Below are positions 1 to 12,396 of a stretch of DNA of 64,000 bases, piece after piece. The notes beneath the pieces were generated by a model. That model had not been told where the DNA came from. It was given only the letters and a program-made list of their open reading frames with translations, and searched no databases. How positions within the stretch are numbered: the first letter of the stretch is position 1; every line of letters begins with the position of its first letter. This stretch comes from Arabidopsis thaliana (Eukaryota > Streptophyta > Magnoliopsida > Brassicales > Brassicaceae): NCBI RefSeq assembly GCF_000001735.4, contig NC_003074.8, positions 20,777,261-20,841,260 of the forward strand, written 5' to 3'. Both the position numbers and the translations under genes were made by a program.

Positions 1-1
1 T

Positions 2-1339
2 TTGGTTAACTCTGTTGATGCTAATGGGAATCAACCTTTGGATGTGTTTGTTCGAGTTTCGAGGTTTGTGGCTAGTCCGAGGAGGAAAGCGGTTGAGTTG
101 TTGCTGAGAGGAGGAGGTGTTGGAGGATTGATCGATGAGGCGGTTGAAGAAGAGATCAAGATTGTCTCTAAGTATCCAGCTGATGCTTCTTTACCGGATA
201 TAAACGAAGGGGTTTATGGAAGTGATGAGTTTAGGATGTATAGCTTTAAGGTTAAGCCATGTTCTAGGGCTTATTCTCATGATTGGACCGAGTGTGCTTT
301 TGTTCATCCGGGAGAAAATGCGAGGAGGAGAGATCCGAGGAAGTATCCTTACACTTGTGTCCCCTGTCCCGAGTTCCGTAAAGGATCATGCCCGAAAGGA
401 GATTCTTGCGAGTATGCTCACGGGGTTTTCGAGTCGTGGCTTCACCCCGCGCAGTATAAAACCCGGCTTTGTAAAGATGAAACGGGTTGTGCAAGGAAAG
501 TTTGTTTCTTTGCTCATAAACGCGAAGAGATGAGACCTGTTAATGCTTCAACTGGCTCTGCCGTGGCTCAGTCTCCGTTTAGCAGCTTGGAGATGATGCC
601 AGGGTTGTCTCCTCTTGCTTATTCTTCAGGAGTTTCGACTCCTCCGGTTTCTCCAATGGCTAATGGTGTTCCTTCCTCTCCAAGAAACGGCGGATCATGG
701 CAGAACAGAGTCAATACCCTTACTCCACCGGCTTTGCAGCTCAATGGTGGAAGCAGATTGAAGTCCACACTGAGCGCTAGAGATATCGATATGGAGATGG
801 AGATGGAATTGAGACTCCGCGGTTTTGGCAACAATGTGGAAGAGACGTTCGGGTCTTATGTTTCCTCTCCAAGTAGGAATTCTCAAATGGGTCAAAACAT
901 GAACCAACATTATCCATCTTCCCCGGTGAGACAACCGCCATCTCAACACGGGTTCGAATCTTCAGCAGCTGCAGCGGTTGCAGTGATGAAAGCGAGATCA
1001 ACCGCCTTTGCGAAACGTAGCTTGAGCTTCAAACCAGCTACTCAAGCAGCACCACAGTCGAATCTCTCGGATTGGGGATCTCCAAACGGGAAGCTGGAAT
1101 GGGGAATGAAAGGAGAAGAGCTGAATAAGATGAGAAGAAGTGTTTCCTTTGGAATCCATGGAAACAACAACAATAACGCAGCTAGAGACTACAGGGACGA
1201 GCCAGATGTGTCATGGGTTAACTCTTTAGTTAAAGACAGTACTGTGGTGTCTGAGAGAAGCTTTGGAATGAATGAGAGGGTTCGGATAATGTCGTGGGCT
1301 GAGCAAATGTACAGAGAGAAGGAGCAGACTGTGGTGTAA
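2..1339 (+). CDS. SZF1: CCCH zinc-finger protein, SZF1-type (5' end outside the window)
   Basis: Last 445 codons of a plant arginine-rich tandem zinc-finger protein; the frame is open at the left edge, so the start codon lies outside. The visible part opens with the end of an ankyrin-repeat region ([13 protein letters not shown]). It then has a plant-specific C-X5-H-X4-C-X3-H motif (C87, H93, C98, H102 of the visible part), an RRR stretch, and two CCCH fingers: C-X7-C-X5-C-X3-H at 122-140 and C-X5-C-X4-C-X3-H at 157-172. The rest is Ser/Pro-rich and low in complexity. The family binds RNA, shuttles between nucleus and cytoplasmic granules and acts in stress responses. Its neighbour ESK1 points to SZF1 rather than the chromosome 2 paralogue CZF1/TZF10. 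No intron is seen in the visible part. The stop is TAA at 1337-1339. Confidence 0.93.
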   Translation: MVNSVDANGNQPLDVFVRVSRFVASPRRKAVELLLRGGGVGGLIDEAVEEEIKIVSKYPADASLPDINEGVYGSDEFRMYSFKVKPCSRAYSHDWTECAFVHPGENARRRDPRKYPYTCVPCPEFRKGSCPKGDSCEYAHGVFESWLHPAQYKTRLCKDETGCARKVCFFAHKREEMRPVNASTGSAVAQSPFSSLEMMPGLSPLAYSSGVSTPPVSPMANGVPSSPRNGGSWQNRVNTLTPPALQLNGGSRLKSTLSARDIDMEMEMELRLRGFGNNVEETFGSYVSSPSRNSQMGQNMNQHYPSSPVRQPPSQHGFESSAAAAVAVMKARSTAFAKRSLSFKPATQAAPQSNLSDWGSPNGKLEWGMKGEELNKMRRSVSFGIHGNNNNNAARDYRDEPDVSWVNSLVKDSTVVSERSFGMNERVRIMSWAEQMYREKEQTVV

Positions 1340-3149
1340 ACACACACAAAGATGGTTTCTTATATATATTGCTTTTGGGCCATCTCTGCAAATTTGATTC
1401 TTTAATTTTTGTGACTTTCTTTAGTTGTTACTGTTATTAGTAGTATATGGTTTGTTGTCACTACGAGTCTACGTGATGAAAAGATAGAAGTTAATTGCAT
1501 TAGTTTCTATATTCGTTTCTCATCCTCTTGTAATTTATCAAACCATGAAATGGCTAAGCAATCCAAACCGTAATATGGCTGAAACAAATATACCATGTCA
1601 TCAACACGAAACATGCACAACGCCACCTCAATGAGCTTCAAAACAGGCTTTAGGCTATACTCAACAACGGTACATAACATAAGTCATCAGAGGCTTCGCA
1701 TACTTCCCAAATTGGTGATGTTTTAACAAAGTCTTACTTTAAAATTTCATTAAAATAGTAGAATTTTCTTAGATTGACATACTATACAGTATAAGCTTTT
1801 TCATAGAAAATATGTCAAAGATGTTATGGGACGCACGTGTGCCTCAGACACATCACTGCGCACGTGGTGAACTTCAAGTAAAATTCTTATTATATAAATA
1901 AAGGTATGAGTACGTATGATATATCCGATGTGTATCTGACTCACTCATACTAACAAAATACAGAGGTTTGGGTTGGGTTACTTTGGCTTTGGTTCAAAGC
2001 AAAACTGTTGAACGAACAACTAAAAGTCTAAAACCAAATGGAGTCATAATAAAGTATACAAATTCTGCCAAGAAAATAAATAAATTTACATATATATATA
2101 TATGTAGTAAGATGATGTAAATAAAATGGATTGGTAATGGCAATGGTTGGTGCCGTATACATATATGTGTGTATGAGATTCCTTAGCCTTTACTTCTCTC
2201 AAACAGAAAGCTTCATACTATTATCATTTTGAGTATTTGACCTGTCTTTTTAATTTTCATTTGATTTTGCAAAACATATATACATCTATTTCTCTCTTAA
2301 CGAACACTGATGCTTCACCCTCAACATGCGATGGAAACATGATTGTTACAGAAAACGAAAGATTAGTTTCTTATCCCAAAACGTAAGATTAATTTGGTAC
2401 TAATCTACTTTTAGATTTGGTGATTAGGAGGAGTAAACTTGTGTTTAATATAAAACTGATCTTTGTTGCTTTAATATGCATGTTTGGTGAATTACACCCG
2501 GAAACATAATCAGATCAACTGGCACATGAGACATTAAATTCATGTTGGATCCTTATGTTTCATAGAACATTATGTTTATGAAACAAAAATGTAAATCAAT
2601 CGGAAACTTTGGTGGTATACAAGTAAATAATTTGGAAAAATACATGTTTAAGCAAAAGTAATTGTTACTAATATCCTAATTTCTACAATTGTTGTTTCGA
2701 TGGTCCCTTTCTTTAGGTGAGGATTGAGACAATCTTTTAGAATCTTTGATTCCACTCTTCGCTCCAAACTCTACTTTGCTATAACAACAACTTCAAAATA
2801 GATTAGTTAAGCGAATCAGGTTACATTTTAAAGAAAACGATATAGAGAGAGCAACTTTGTATATAATTTTAAAATTCTTCACCTGAAAGCCTTTAAAAAC
2901 CAGTTCAAGATAAACCCATCTCACCAAACTTTAGTAATCACAAAACTAATTAACGTCAAACAATAACAATTTTTTCACAAATTTAATTCTTTTATTCCTT
3001 TATTCGTTGCTCTTATATTTCCATCGATCTTTCTCCTTGTCTCACAAACATTCTGACATTTTAGAGAGCCTCGACAGAGAATTATTTTTTTCTTTTTTAT
3101 TTTCGTTTACAAGTTTCAATTCTTCTCTATATATTAAAAAAACAAACAG
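1340..3149. other. Intergenic region, SZF1 3' flank and ESK1 promoter
   Basis: About 1.8 kb without a supported gene. It should hold the SZF1 3' UTR and the ESK1 promoter and 5' UTR. The only strong signal is the pair of G-boxes with a TATA box at 1834-1900, listed separately. Short open frames near 3007-3201 overlap the ESK1 start in another frame and look like chance. Confidence 0.7.
1834..1900 (+). promoter_or_regulatory. Two G-boxes followed by a TATA box
   Basis: CACGTG occurs at 1834-1839 and again at 1861-1866, and TATATAAATA lies at 1891-1900 on the plus strand. The spacing is that of a compact plant core promoter (ABRE/G-box, bound by bZIP or bHLH factors). It sits about 1.25 kb upstream of the ESK1 start codon and no open frame of note follows it. 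It could be a distal ESK1 promoter, or drive a short non-coding transcript. Confidence 0.45.
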
Positions 3150-5671
3150 ATGCAACCTTGGAGAAGAAAATTTCCATTGTTCGAAACAGGAGTTACAATG
3201 AAACAGAGGAAGAACAGTAATCTCTCAATCTTCGTCGTAGTCTTCTCTGTTTTCCTCTTCGGGATCTTCATGTACAATGAAGACGTCAAGTCCATCGCAG
3301 AGTTTCCTTTCTCCACCTCAAAACCTCACGACGTCCACGACGAAGCGACACCGATCACAGAGATCACAACACTACCGGTTCAAGAGTCGATCAAGAACTC
3401 AGACCCAATTCAGGAATCGATCAAAAACGCAGACTCAGTTCAAGATTCAGTTAAAGACGTAGCAGAACCAGTTCAAGAGGAGGTATCGAAAACAGAGGAA
3501 GTTAAAAAGATTGAGCTTTTCGCTGCGACGGAGGATGAAGAAGACGTGGAATTGCCGCCGGAGGAATGCGATTTGTTCACCGGAGAATGGGTTTTTGATA
3601 ACGAGACGCATCCATTGTATAAAGAGGATCAATGTGAGTTCTTGACGGCGCAAGTCACTTGCATGAGAAATGGAAGAAGAGATTCTCTGTATCAGAACTG
3701 GAGATGGCAACCTAGAGATTGTTCTTTACCAAAGTAAACCGGAAAAAAGCTCTGTTTTTGTTTTCATCGATTCTTTGGGTTGGTTTAGTTTTGGTTTCTT
3801 CTAATTTTGTTTCCGGTTTTGTTTGATTTGGTGAAGGTTCAAAGCGAAATTGCTGTTGGAGAAGCTAAGGAACAAGAGAATGATGTTCGTTGGAGATTCC
3901 CTAAACCGGAACCAATGGGAATCAATGGTTTGTTTGGTTCAATCAGTGGTTCCTCCCGGTCGAAAAAGCTTGAACAAAACCGGTTCTCTCTCCGTCTTCC
4001 GAGTCGAGGTAATTGAAACCGACTAGTTTATTTCTTATAGTAATGATAATGTGTTTAGTGGAGTTGCTGATTTTCGAGAGTAGTTAAGATAAGTGTGGAT
4101 TAGTTTTCTAGTTATTAATGTTGAATTTTTGGGTGGTTTTAAAAAGGATTATAATGCGACGGTGGAGTTTTATTGGGCACCATTTTTGGTGGAATCGAAT
4201 TCAGATGATCCAAATATGCATAGTATACTTAACCGTATAATAATGCCTGAGTCCATTGAAAAGCATGGAGTCAACTGGAAAGGCGTTGACTTTCTTGTTT
4301 TCAACACTTACATTTGGTGGATGAACACATTCGCTATGAAAGTCCTGTAAGTCTACTACTACTTCAATATTATTACCTCTATGGTGTGTTATGTATTTTA
4401 CAAATTTTGTGAATTGAGATTGTGGAAATTGACGATGAAATCAGACGAGGATCGTTCGATAAAGGAGACACCGAGTATGAGGAGATCGAACGGCCAGTAG
4501 CGTATAGGAGAGTGATGAGGACTTGGGGAGATTGGGTGGAACGAAATATTGATCCTCTACGTACCACTGTCTTCTTTGCTAGCATGTCTCCTCTTCACAT
4601 CAAGTAATTAATCTTCCTTTCTTTTTTTCTTAATTGTTGCTTCAATACACAGATTTTAGTTAGTGATGCTTTGCTTGCAAATTGAAATTACTGACAAATT
4701 GATAGGTCACTCTCCATGTTTGACTAGTGTCACCATTGAAAATTTGAAATGATTACATAATTTAGTTTCAGTGATTGAGTGACATATGCGTTTCTTAGAA
4801 ATTAATTCCTACTAGCTCCTGACTCCATTTAATTGACCTGCTAAATATTATACGTGAGAGTTAGTAGTTTTTAAACTTTTCCTTAAACCAAAATGATTTC
4901 AAATATGATTTGATTTAAAACAGGAAAAGGTTGATCATTTTGTGTTTTTCTCTGGATTAGGTTATTGATAGATTGCCAATTATAATGTCACTTAGTTAAT
5001 TCTTTATTTTTGTTATAATAATCCAAAACAAAAAAAACACAGGTTGGTATAATCATTAATAACACCAGACCATAATATTTTAAACCTGCGGACGTAACTT
5101 AACTTGAAAACCAAGCAACTACCAGAAAAGAAAAAGAGATAACAAGTCGTTGTCCTTTGAAAAATCCACACAGTATACAAAAATCAGCTAAAAACATAAA
5201 AACTCTAAATAGTATTTCATTTTAACGAGTTGGTGAACCACCCACATATTAGACTTTTAATTGTATGTGTTTATCTTAACTAACAAAATATAGTTTGTAA
5301 TTTTTGTTGTTATATTGTATAGGAGCTTGGATTGGGAGAATCCAGATGGGATCAAGTGTGCATTAGAGACGACACCAATCCTAAACATGTCAATGCCATT
5401 CAGCGTAGGAACAGACTACAGACTGTTTTCAGTAGCGGAAAACGTCACGCATTCTCTTAATGTTCCGGTTTACTTTCTCAACATTACCAAACTCTCCGAA
5501 TACCGGAAAGATGCTCACACTTCGGTTCACACAATCCGACAAGGCAAAATGCTGACGCCGGAGCAACAAGCCGATCCCAACACTTACGCCGATTGTATCC
5601 ATTGGTGTCTTCCCGGTTTACCTGACACGTGGAATGAGTTCCTTTACACACGTATCATTTCCCGTTCGTGA
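3150..5671 (+). CDS. ESK1: Xylan O-acetyltransferase ESKIMO1 / TBL29
   Basis: Five exons: 3150-3733, 3837-4008, 4147-4346, 4445-4603, 5323-5671, giving 1464 nt and 487 residues, the full family length. All introns are GT-AG; the last is about 720 bp. The product is a Golgi type II membrane protein with a signal anchor at about residues 25-42. A Ser/Glu-rich linker follows, then the TBL domain starting at CDLFTGEWV near 139. The catalytic GDS motif is at 214-216 and the D-X-X-H motif at D462-H465 (DCIHW), so the Ser-Asp-His set is complete. The enzyme acetylates xylosyl residues of xylan; loss gives collapsed xylem and constitutive freezing tolerance in Arabidopsis (established). The ATG at 3150 is used; a second ATG lies 16 codons in. 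The next gene, CSLA14, converges on it. Confidence 0.97.
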
Positions 5672-6201
5672 CCTACAAAATATTTGAAATATCTCTTTTT
5701 CAATATTTTTTCCCACTTTGCTCCATCCAATGGAAGAGCCTTGAAATTTTATTATTTTGATGTCCTAATGTTCATAATTTTTCTTGAATTGTAATTGTGA
5801 AATGTTTCTTTCTTTTTCTTTAATGGTTATTAGAGTGCCTAGTAGGCTATTTTAACTGTTTTTGTACTCTTAAAACTTTGAAATGAGGTGGATAACAAAG
5901 GATGCCAAATGTTTTTTTTTTGTTCAATGAAGTGGGTAAAACTTGCTCACATTCGACTGTTTCTTTTAACGGTCGATTTTTTTGTTAACCGGGAAAATAA
6001 ATATAAAGGTCATTATGTTTCAATCTCTTGCTATTTTGTTGGACTATTAAGATTTTTGAATGTTAGATCGTTACAAAGGATTCTTCCATTAAAACAGTAA
6101 CATGATCACAAAACCACATCTTTTAATCACTATACAATCGAACCTTTTGAAAGAATGAATGTGTAGGAGAAGAAGAAGAAAGAAGTTAGATATGTCAGTG
6201 G
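5672..6201. other. Convergent 3' region between ESK1 and CSLA14
   Basis: About 530 bp of AT-rich DNA between two stop codons that face each other. It should hold both 3' UTRs. No gene, repeat or structured RNA is seen. Confidence 0.75.
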
Positions 6202-8424
6202 TTACTCGGAAGTCTGGACCGGCGTACTTGGAACCGGCATTCCAACGTAGCCAACTCCAACAACAAAGAAGGCAATGGACTGCAAGAAAAGATACACGTA
6301 AAGGTATGTCCTCCCAAACACAAAATCATAGTATCCACATATGAAGAGATACATTCCAACCATTATCTCTCGCCATCGAAGTCTGCACAAATTCGAAATC
6401 ATATCATTGATTGATTAGCCATTTCGCACGATAAATCTATTCGGGGAAAAAGTTCAAACCTCTCGGGGAAGCTATAGTGATCAGGAAAAATGAGGTTTTC
6501 CCTGAGATTGTTACTCTCTCCTAGTTTTTGTGTAACAATCCATTCTTTAACTCTACTAGTCTCTAGCAATCCAATGAGAGTTCCTATACTCCTATGCATC
6601 GCCATTACGTTTTCAAATAAGATCCAATAGAGTATGAGGTAAAATGATTTAGGTGTTGCAATAGCGTTTAGGATAGTGATGGTAGCTGGAATGTAGATAG
6701 TTGTCCATTTAGGGACTTCGATCTCCGGGAATATAACGGTAGCTGGCAAAATCACGCAGTAGAAAACGAATGTGAAGATGTGTACAACAATCTTCCTCAA
6801 AAAGAAGAAGTTGTATATCAAATACACCTTCTTCCATAAAGACACATTCTGTTTCAAACATGTCACACAAAAAAAGATAAAGGTCATTGAACTATATTTG
6901 TGTTCCGAAAGGAATTAGATTTGGGGATTTATGTAATCTATCTACCTGGTTTTTGATGATCTCCATTGCAATTTTCTTGAAAAGGTTCGCTGGACCGCAA
7001 GACCAACGATGTTGCTGAAACCGGTATGCTTGAAATGAGCTCGGAAGCTCGTTTTTCACCTTAAATAAAACTCCCAAAGTTTAGTCAGATCACTTCAGTA
7101 CAGGTTGAATCATTGCATTCAGTTGATAACAAACCTTAACATCGTCGACATACACAAACTTCGAGCCGCGTAGATAAGCTCTAACAGCTAAATCCATGTC
7201 CTCGACTATCGTGCGGTCTTTCCATCCTTCAGCCTCATTCAAAGCTTTAATTCTCCACACACCAGCAGTACCTAAAGTCAACGATGTTCTTTTAGTAACT
7301 CAAATTAAGATCATATAATACAAGACACACAAAGAGCATGTTTATGGATGTTTCACCATTGAATCCAAAGAAACCAAGTATGGAGGATCCAGACTTTTGC
7401 TCCACTGCAAAATGGTAGTTAAGAGACATCTCTTGTATTCTTGTCATACAACACTCATCAGCATTCCCTGTCACGCACACACAAACATAATCGATTTAAC
7501 AAATCGACTACACCGGGTCTTTAGCTAACTAGAAAGGGAAGAAGTAAGATCTAACCATATTTCCAGCCGGCTTGTACAAGAGCTATCTCAGGGTTATGGA
7601 CAAGGAAAGGAACAGTACGTTCAAGAAAATCAGGTTCAGGCTGAAAATCAGCATCAAATATAACAACAAACTCGCACTTGTATTCATCCACGTAACTATG
7701 CTTCATTCCTGCAGTGAGAGCTCCTGCTTTGAAACCCTCTCTAAAACCGCCTCTAACTTCCGACTTTATGGTTATACCTTCGCTCTCCCATTTCTTACAC
7801 TCCAATCTCACCAGTTTCTATTTTCTTTCAAAAAAGCATTTCTTTATAGATATCGTAATAACTAAGGCTGAAACATAGGATCAAAGCACATTCAAATGAA
7901 CTCAAGAGGGGTTAAAGGAAAGGACCTGACTTTCTTCTTCGGTTGAATCGTCAAGCACTTGAATGATCATCCGATCCAGTGGCCATGATAGCTTACAAGC
8001 TGCTCCTATAGAAAGTTGGCATACCTGTAACGAAAACATGCCACTTGTGAAACAGAGTTCTCTGTTTTTTAGAACAGAGTGCTCTGTTTTTGTTTCGCAT
8101 TCAAGTCACCTCTTTCTCGTTGAAGATTGGGATTTGAATGAGAACCATGGGATGATTGCTGGAGGGAGCTAGCTCGATATCATCGCTCTTGAAGCTTTCC
8201 CATTTGAGAACTTTCTGTGGTGTTCGTCCAAGTAATTTGACAATGGCTACAACTATAGCCATATAAGCTGCATCTACGAACAACAACACCGAAACAACCT
8301 GACAGAGATTCACAAGACGTTTCAGAATCGGCACGAGAAAGATGAACCTGGTTTGCTCAAGTACATATCCGATCACTCCCAACACGCTCATGTCATCAAA
8401 TAATCCATCAGACAATGTCGCCAT
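6202..8424 (-). CDS. CSLA14: Glucomannan 4-beta-mannosyltransferase, CSLA family
   Basis: Eight exons on the minus strand: 8424-8110, 8024-7926, 7817-7556, 7467-7357, 7271-7135, 7059-6946, 6848-6460, 6382-6202; 535 residues. The ATG at 8424 is the first in frame. The frame runs 30 nt further upstream but only to a GTG, so 535 residues is preferred and equals the known CSLA14 length. This is a GT2 processive glycosyltransferase of the Golgi membrane that makes the beta-1,4-mannan or glucomannan backbone from GDP-sugars. The D,D,D,Q-X-X-R-W signature is complete: VLDD (130-131), DAD (193-195), VEDMD, then QQHRW. One N-terminal and several C-terminal membrane segments flank the catalytic domain. 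It is convergent with ESK1. Intron 1 carries two tandem palindromes at 8052-8087. Confidence 0.96.
8052..8087. repeat. Two tandem 14-bp palindromes in CSLA14 intron 1
   Basis: ACAGAGTTCTCTGT at 8052-8065 and ACAGAGTGCTCTGT at 8074-8087 each have 6-bp perfect arms. Both sit in 22-bp units that are near-copies of each other. Their role is unknown; a small local duplication explains them best. Confidence 0.8.
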
Positions 8425-9271
8425 TACAGATAACTTTTGACCCCACAAGGCCACAACTCGAACAAAGCAGAGACAACCTGGTTCGAGAGAAAATTAACAG
8501 AAACCAAGAAAAGACTTAGAAATCTCCCTCGAGCAATAAGCTTCAGGAGGATCCGACATTCTTTTGTCTTTCCTACCATATCTGTCTTTGAATTAGTAAA
8601 GGTTTTTTTGTTTATTTGATTGAATAGTCTATGGAGACATGTGTAGTCGTGATCATTAAAATTAAAATAAATGGGATTAGATTGAGCTGGAATTGGTTGT
8701 GTCCACATTACATTTTACACCATGTCTTAGTATTAATGTTGAGTTTATAATATTTTTAAGGCAATAATCATTATCTCTGACTTTTGTTTAATTTAATAAT
8801 CTCTAAAGAGACTAGTTATTGTTGCATAGTTGGACTGATTAATGAAAGGTACTCTTTTGAATATTTTAAATGCTCACAACAATAACCTTATCCATCTAAA
8901 TGCTTACACACAATGGAAAGGATACATAAACCAAAGTTTGTCTTTGTACAAAAGCATTTCTACATAAGAAAAAGGAAAATACATGTGTGAAATGGTCACT
9001 AAAGACAAGCGATTTAGATTGTAAAAAGAATGCGAGTAAGATGGGTCCTCTCATAAATGTAGACGATTAATCATGTACAACTACAAAGTCAATGATTAGT
9101 GGACCATTCTTTATCTGTTTAGGAGGAAGAAAAAAGTTATTCTACTATATTATTTAGGAAGTACATTTTGAATGTAACCTTAATTTTTGTAAGTAATTAT
9201 ATAGGTATGCCATTAAAAATAAAATTTTAAAGAGTAAATTAATTTAGCTCTTTAAGGATTAAAAAGTCAAA

Positions 9272-9480
9272 TACTAATTTAATTAATTAAATTTAATTAA
9301 AAAACGAAATACATTATTAATTTCCAAAAATAATAACCAATCAAAATCAACATATAAGATTTGATATCTAAATTTTAATTAATTTAATTTAATTAGAAAA
9401 ACGAAATACATTATTTATTTCCAAAAAAGTAACCAATTAAAATCAACAAATTATATTTCATATCTAAATTATCATATTAA
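9272..9480. repeat. Tandem repeat, about 97-bp period, two copies
   Basis: Two diverged direct copies follow each other. Each runs: (A/T)-rich AATT ladder, then ACGAAATACATTATT, then ATTTCCAAAAA, then AACCAAT and AAAATCAACA, then ATATCTAAATT. The shared CGAAATACATT core starts at 9305 and again at 9402, an offset of 97 bp. The copies differ by scattered substitutions and small indels, so the duplication is not recent. Confidence 0.75.
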
Positions 9481-9746
9481 TTTTTTATTAATTATTATAG
9501 TTCACTTCTCATCTTTATATGATTCTATTTTTGCGGAAAAATAATATCATCATTATAAAAAAATAATTAGAGTTTTTTCCCATATGCCATAATTTGAATT
9601 TTTAAAAACAAATATAAACTGTTCAGTACATAAAAAAATATTATAACGGATAAAAAATAGATTTAAGAAAACTTTCTACTGAGTAACGGGTCATAATTTG
9701 AAATATTTATATTCAATTTCATACATTTTATATTGAAAATTTATAA

Positions 9747-11186
9747 TCTTATATACTACAATAATTAATAACATATTAGATGTGATTCAATTTTTAATAC
9801 AAGTTGGAAATCCTATAATTGAATGTTTAGATCGATATTAATACAAGATGGTATACTACAGGTGAAACTCTTAAATTAACAATCAAACTACAAGTGTATA
9901 ATCTTAAACACTAAACAATATAGATAATATCAACAAAACATATACAACTCACAGTTTACTATACATTTAAAATCAAATAAAATAATATCAAATATTTTTA
10001 AATCATCTTTACAATAAAAAATTTTAGTTTAACTAAAATATATACCGCAGGTTAATATCTAGATTATAGGGCTTATTGGATCTAAAGACGGATCATCAAA
10101 GACTTCTTAAACTGAAGCAAAATATATTGAATATTCAAATATCTATATGTTACCAAATTATAAACAAATAAGTCAATTTAATATTTTATATACGAAATCA
10201 ATTAAATCTTAATCGCATAAAAATTAGCACAAAAAAAGTATTCATCAATTAAAAAATTATCAAATCTCTGGGTTATATAAGTTTTGATACTATATTCGAA
10301 TAAAGTGTAATATACCTTTTCAATTTGTATTCTTTAACTAATTTAAGCTAACTAATATATTTGCTAATCTTATATCTATCAAAACCGACTATCGTTTCTT
10401 CTCTCTATAGTATTTTTGCAAGACTTTTTTGGTGGATTTGAATAAAAGTGCATTCGGGTCATATGGTACATTCTCCTATTAAATAAATATGGTGCACTCA
10501 TATGTTATTATCTAAAATGTTTAGATTCTAATTCAGAGTCATAAATAAAATTAATATTAACAAAATAAATAGCTTTTTGGCAAGACGGATTTGGAGGGAC
10601 GGATTTTTGAATCAACATTAATAAAAAAGTAGAATATAATTAATCCACCGTTTCAATACGGGTTAAATCTTTAATTTATTATTTTTTAAGACCACTAATA
10701 TTAAACATATCAAATCATCCTAATTTCGAAAAGATTATATAAAACCAAAAATGTTATGTGGTATGTATAATGTTACTATATATAAAATTAAACTATAGAT
10801 ATAAATGTATTAGAGAATGATACAATTTGTAAAACTTTTATATATAAAAAATTAATTCTTAAATTTTAAAAATTACTATTTTTTAAAAAAATCACGGGAC
10901 GGTAAAAAAATTACAGAACGAGTTCTATTTTGGAATTGAGTTATATGGTGGATGTATTTGAATCAATATTTATAAAATTTCAAAATATTATTAATATGCT
11001 GTTTTAATAGGGGTTAAAACTTCAGTTTTTTAACAATTATCTCATGGATTCGTGGTATACCGTTACTTAATAACAATTATAAACTGTAAAATATAAATAT
11101 TTTATAAAAATAAAATTTGTAAATTTTAATATATATTACCTTTAAAAAATAAATCGTTCCGCGGTATATCGCGGGTTAAAATCTAG
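9747..11186 (+). mobile_element. Probable non-autonomous Helitron (AtREP-like)
   Basis: The right end has the Helitron 3' signature: a hairpin with arms CCGCG and CGCGG around a 6-nt loop (about 11159-11174), then GTTAAAAT and CTAG at 11183-11186, with host T next. A matching left end, TCTTATATACTA, starts at 9747 after a host A, as expected for A/T target sites. A second, weaker 3'-like end (CCGCAGGTTAATATCTAG) lies near 10046-10063, so the element may be nested or composite. Internal direct repeats occur at about 10605-10690 and 10955-11037. No helicase or Rep gene is present. The right end is better supported than the left. Confidence 0.5.
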
Positions 11187-11497
11187 TAAAACTGTAAAAT
11201 TTCACGTCTATCAGTTACAAACTATTGTACGATATTATCAAACTGGTCAGAACTTTTTATGTAAAACAGTCATAGTTTGGGTTGTGTTTTGCAATTTTCA
11301 TCTTTTCAATGGGTCAAATTATAAAAGAGATCGCGTGGTTGTCACGTGCTTTAAGAGCGAGTGGGACGTTGATCATCGAGATGAAGCAGAGAACCCAATC
11401 TTCGATTCTGTGTTTAGCTTCTTCACTACCACACAGAAACAGAGTTTCCGTCTTTCATCTTCCTCCATATGCGTCGCTCTTAAAAACCTAATTCACA

Positions 11498-12396
11498 ATG
11501 TCCGTCGTTCTCAACGCCGGCTTCAGTTCTCCGGTAAGAATTTGCTCTCTTCCTCTTTGATAACCATATAAGATTCTTCTACTCATACTCCTGTATAATT
11601 TGCTCCAGAACCACTTTAATTGGGATTGAATCGTTTACTCTTTTGTGACTGAAATTCGAAAGCTTTCTCGTTTCCCTTGATGAACTTGGTTTTGTAGAGA
11701 TTGATTGGTCCTTGATTCGTCTCTCTAGAGTTTGAAAAAACCATTGCTTTATGTACTTCTTCGATGCATAAACCAATGCTTTCATATAATTCCGCTGATA
11801 TTAACAAAAATCTTCTCTCTTTGAAGCTTCAAAACAGATCACATCATGTTATACAGTTAAAGCCTTCGCCTTTTGCGTCATACATATCTCTAAACAGTTC
11901 AAGAAGGTCACTGTTATGCAAAAGAAGATTGGTTGTATCTTGTTTGGATACAAATGACAATTCTGTCACAACTACATCCGTAGATTCTTCTTCTTCTTCA
12001 GATTCTAATAAACCAGTAAGTGAATCAGTTGAATCAAGCAATGGCACTGCCAAAAAAGCACCATTGACAGCACGAGAGAGACTAAGAGCGGCTCGTGTTC
12101 TTAGCCGATACACTGAAGCAACACCGAAACCGTCAAAACCTAAAATGGGGAGCCAACTTCTTGATGTGCTCAAGGAAAGTGATAAGAAATCAAAGAGGAA
12201 ACCGGGTCTACCCGAAGCACCAACTAACATGCTTGATGATAGCAGGAGAGGGATGCCAAAGAGCGGTCTTACGTTTGATTTACCGGGAGGCTCGGATATT
12301 CTCATCATTGCTTTCTCCTTTGTGTTCATAAGCACAGTCATGTTTGCTACTACTTTTCTTGTTTGGAAACTCGGTGCGATACACTTCAACGAATAG
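11498..12396 (+). CDS. Small plastid-targeted single-pass membrane protein, function unknown
   Basis: Two exons, 11498-11533 and 11827-12396, giving 201 residues. The start ATG at 11498 opens a 12-codon exon ending at a good donor (CCG|GTAAGA); the acceptor CTCTTTGAAG at 11826 restores phase. The alternative ATG at 11764 would lie inside the intron. The N-terminus (MSVVLNAGFSSP, then Ser/Arg-rich) looks like a plastid transit peptide. The middle is charged and Ser-rich with a conserved-looking LTARERLRAARVLSRY helix. One hydrophobic segment lies near the C-terminus (LIIAFSFVFISTVMFATTF). I know no function for the family. By position it corresponds to At3g56010. A duplicated 3' flank is listed separately. 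Confidence 0.85.

Larger units (their letters stand above)
8425..11497. other. AT-rich intergenic region with transposon remnants
   Basis: About 3 kb between the divergent genes CSLA14 and the plastid membrane protein at 11498. The first ~500 bp is presumably the CSLA14 promoter. From about 9.2 to 11.2 kb the DNA is very AT-rich with no coding potential, holding a ~97-bp tandem repeat and a probable Helitron, both listed separately. The last ~300 bp should contain the promoter of the next gene. Confidence 0.7.

Noticed and set aside
8425-8454. Ten-codon N-terminal extension of CSLA14
   Set aside because: It begins with GTG, not ATG; the ATG at 8424 gives the known 535-residue length.
11764-11826. 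In-frame ATG extending the plastid membrane protein upstream
   Set aside because: It lies inside the intron; the 11498 start with GTAAGA donor gives a better transit peptide and exact phase.
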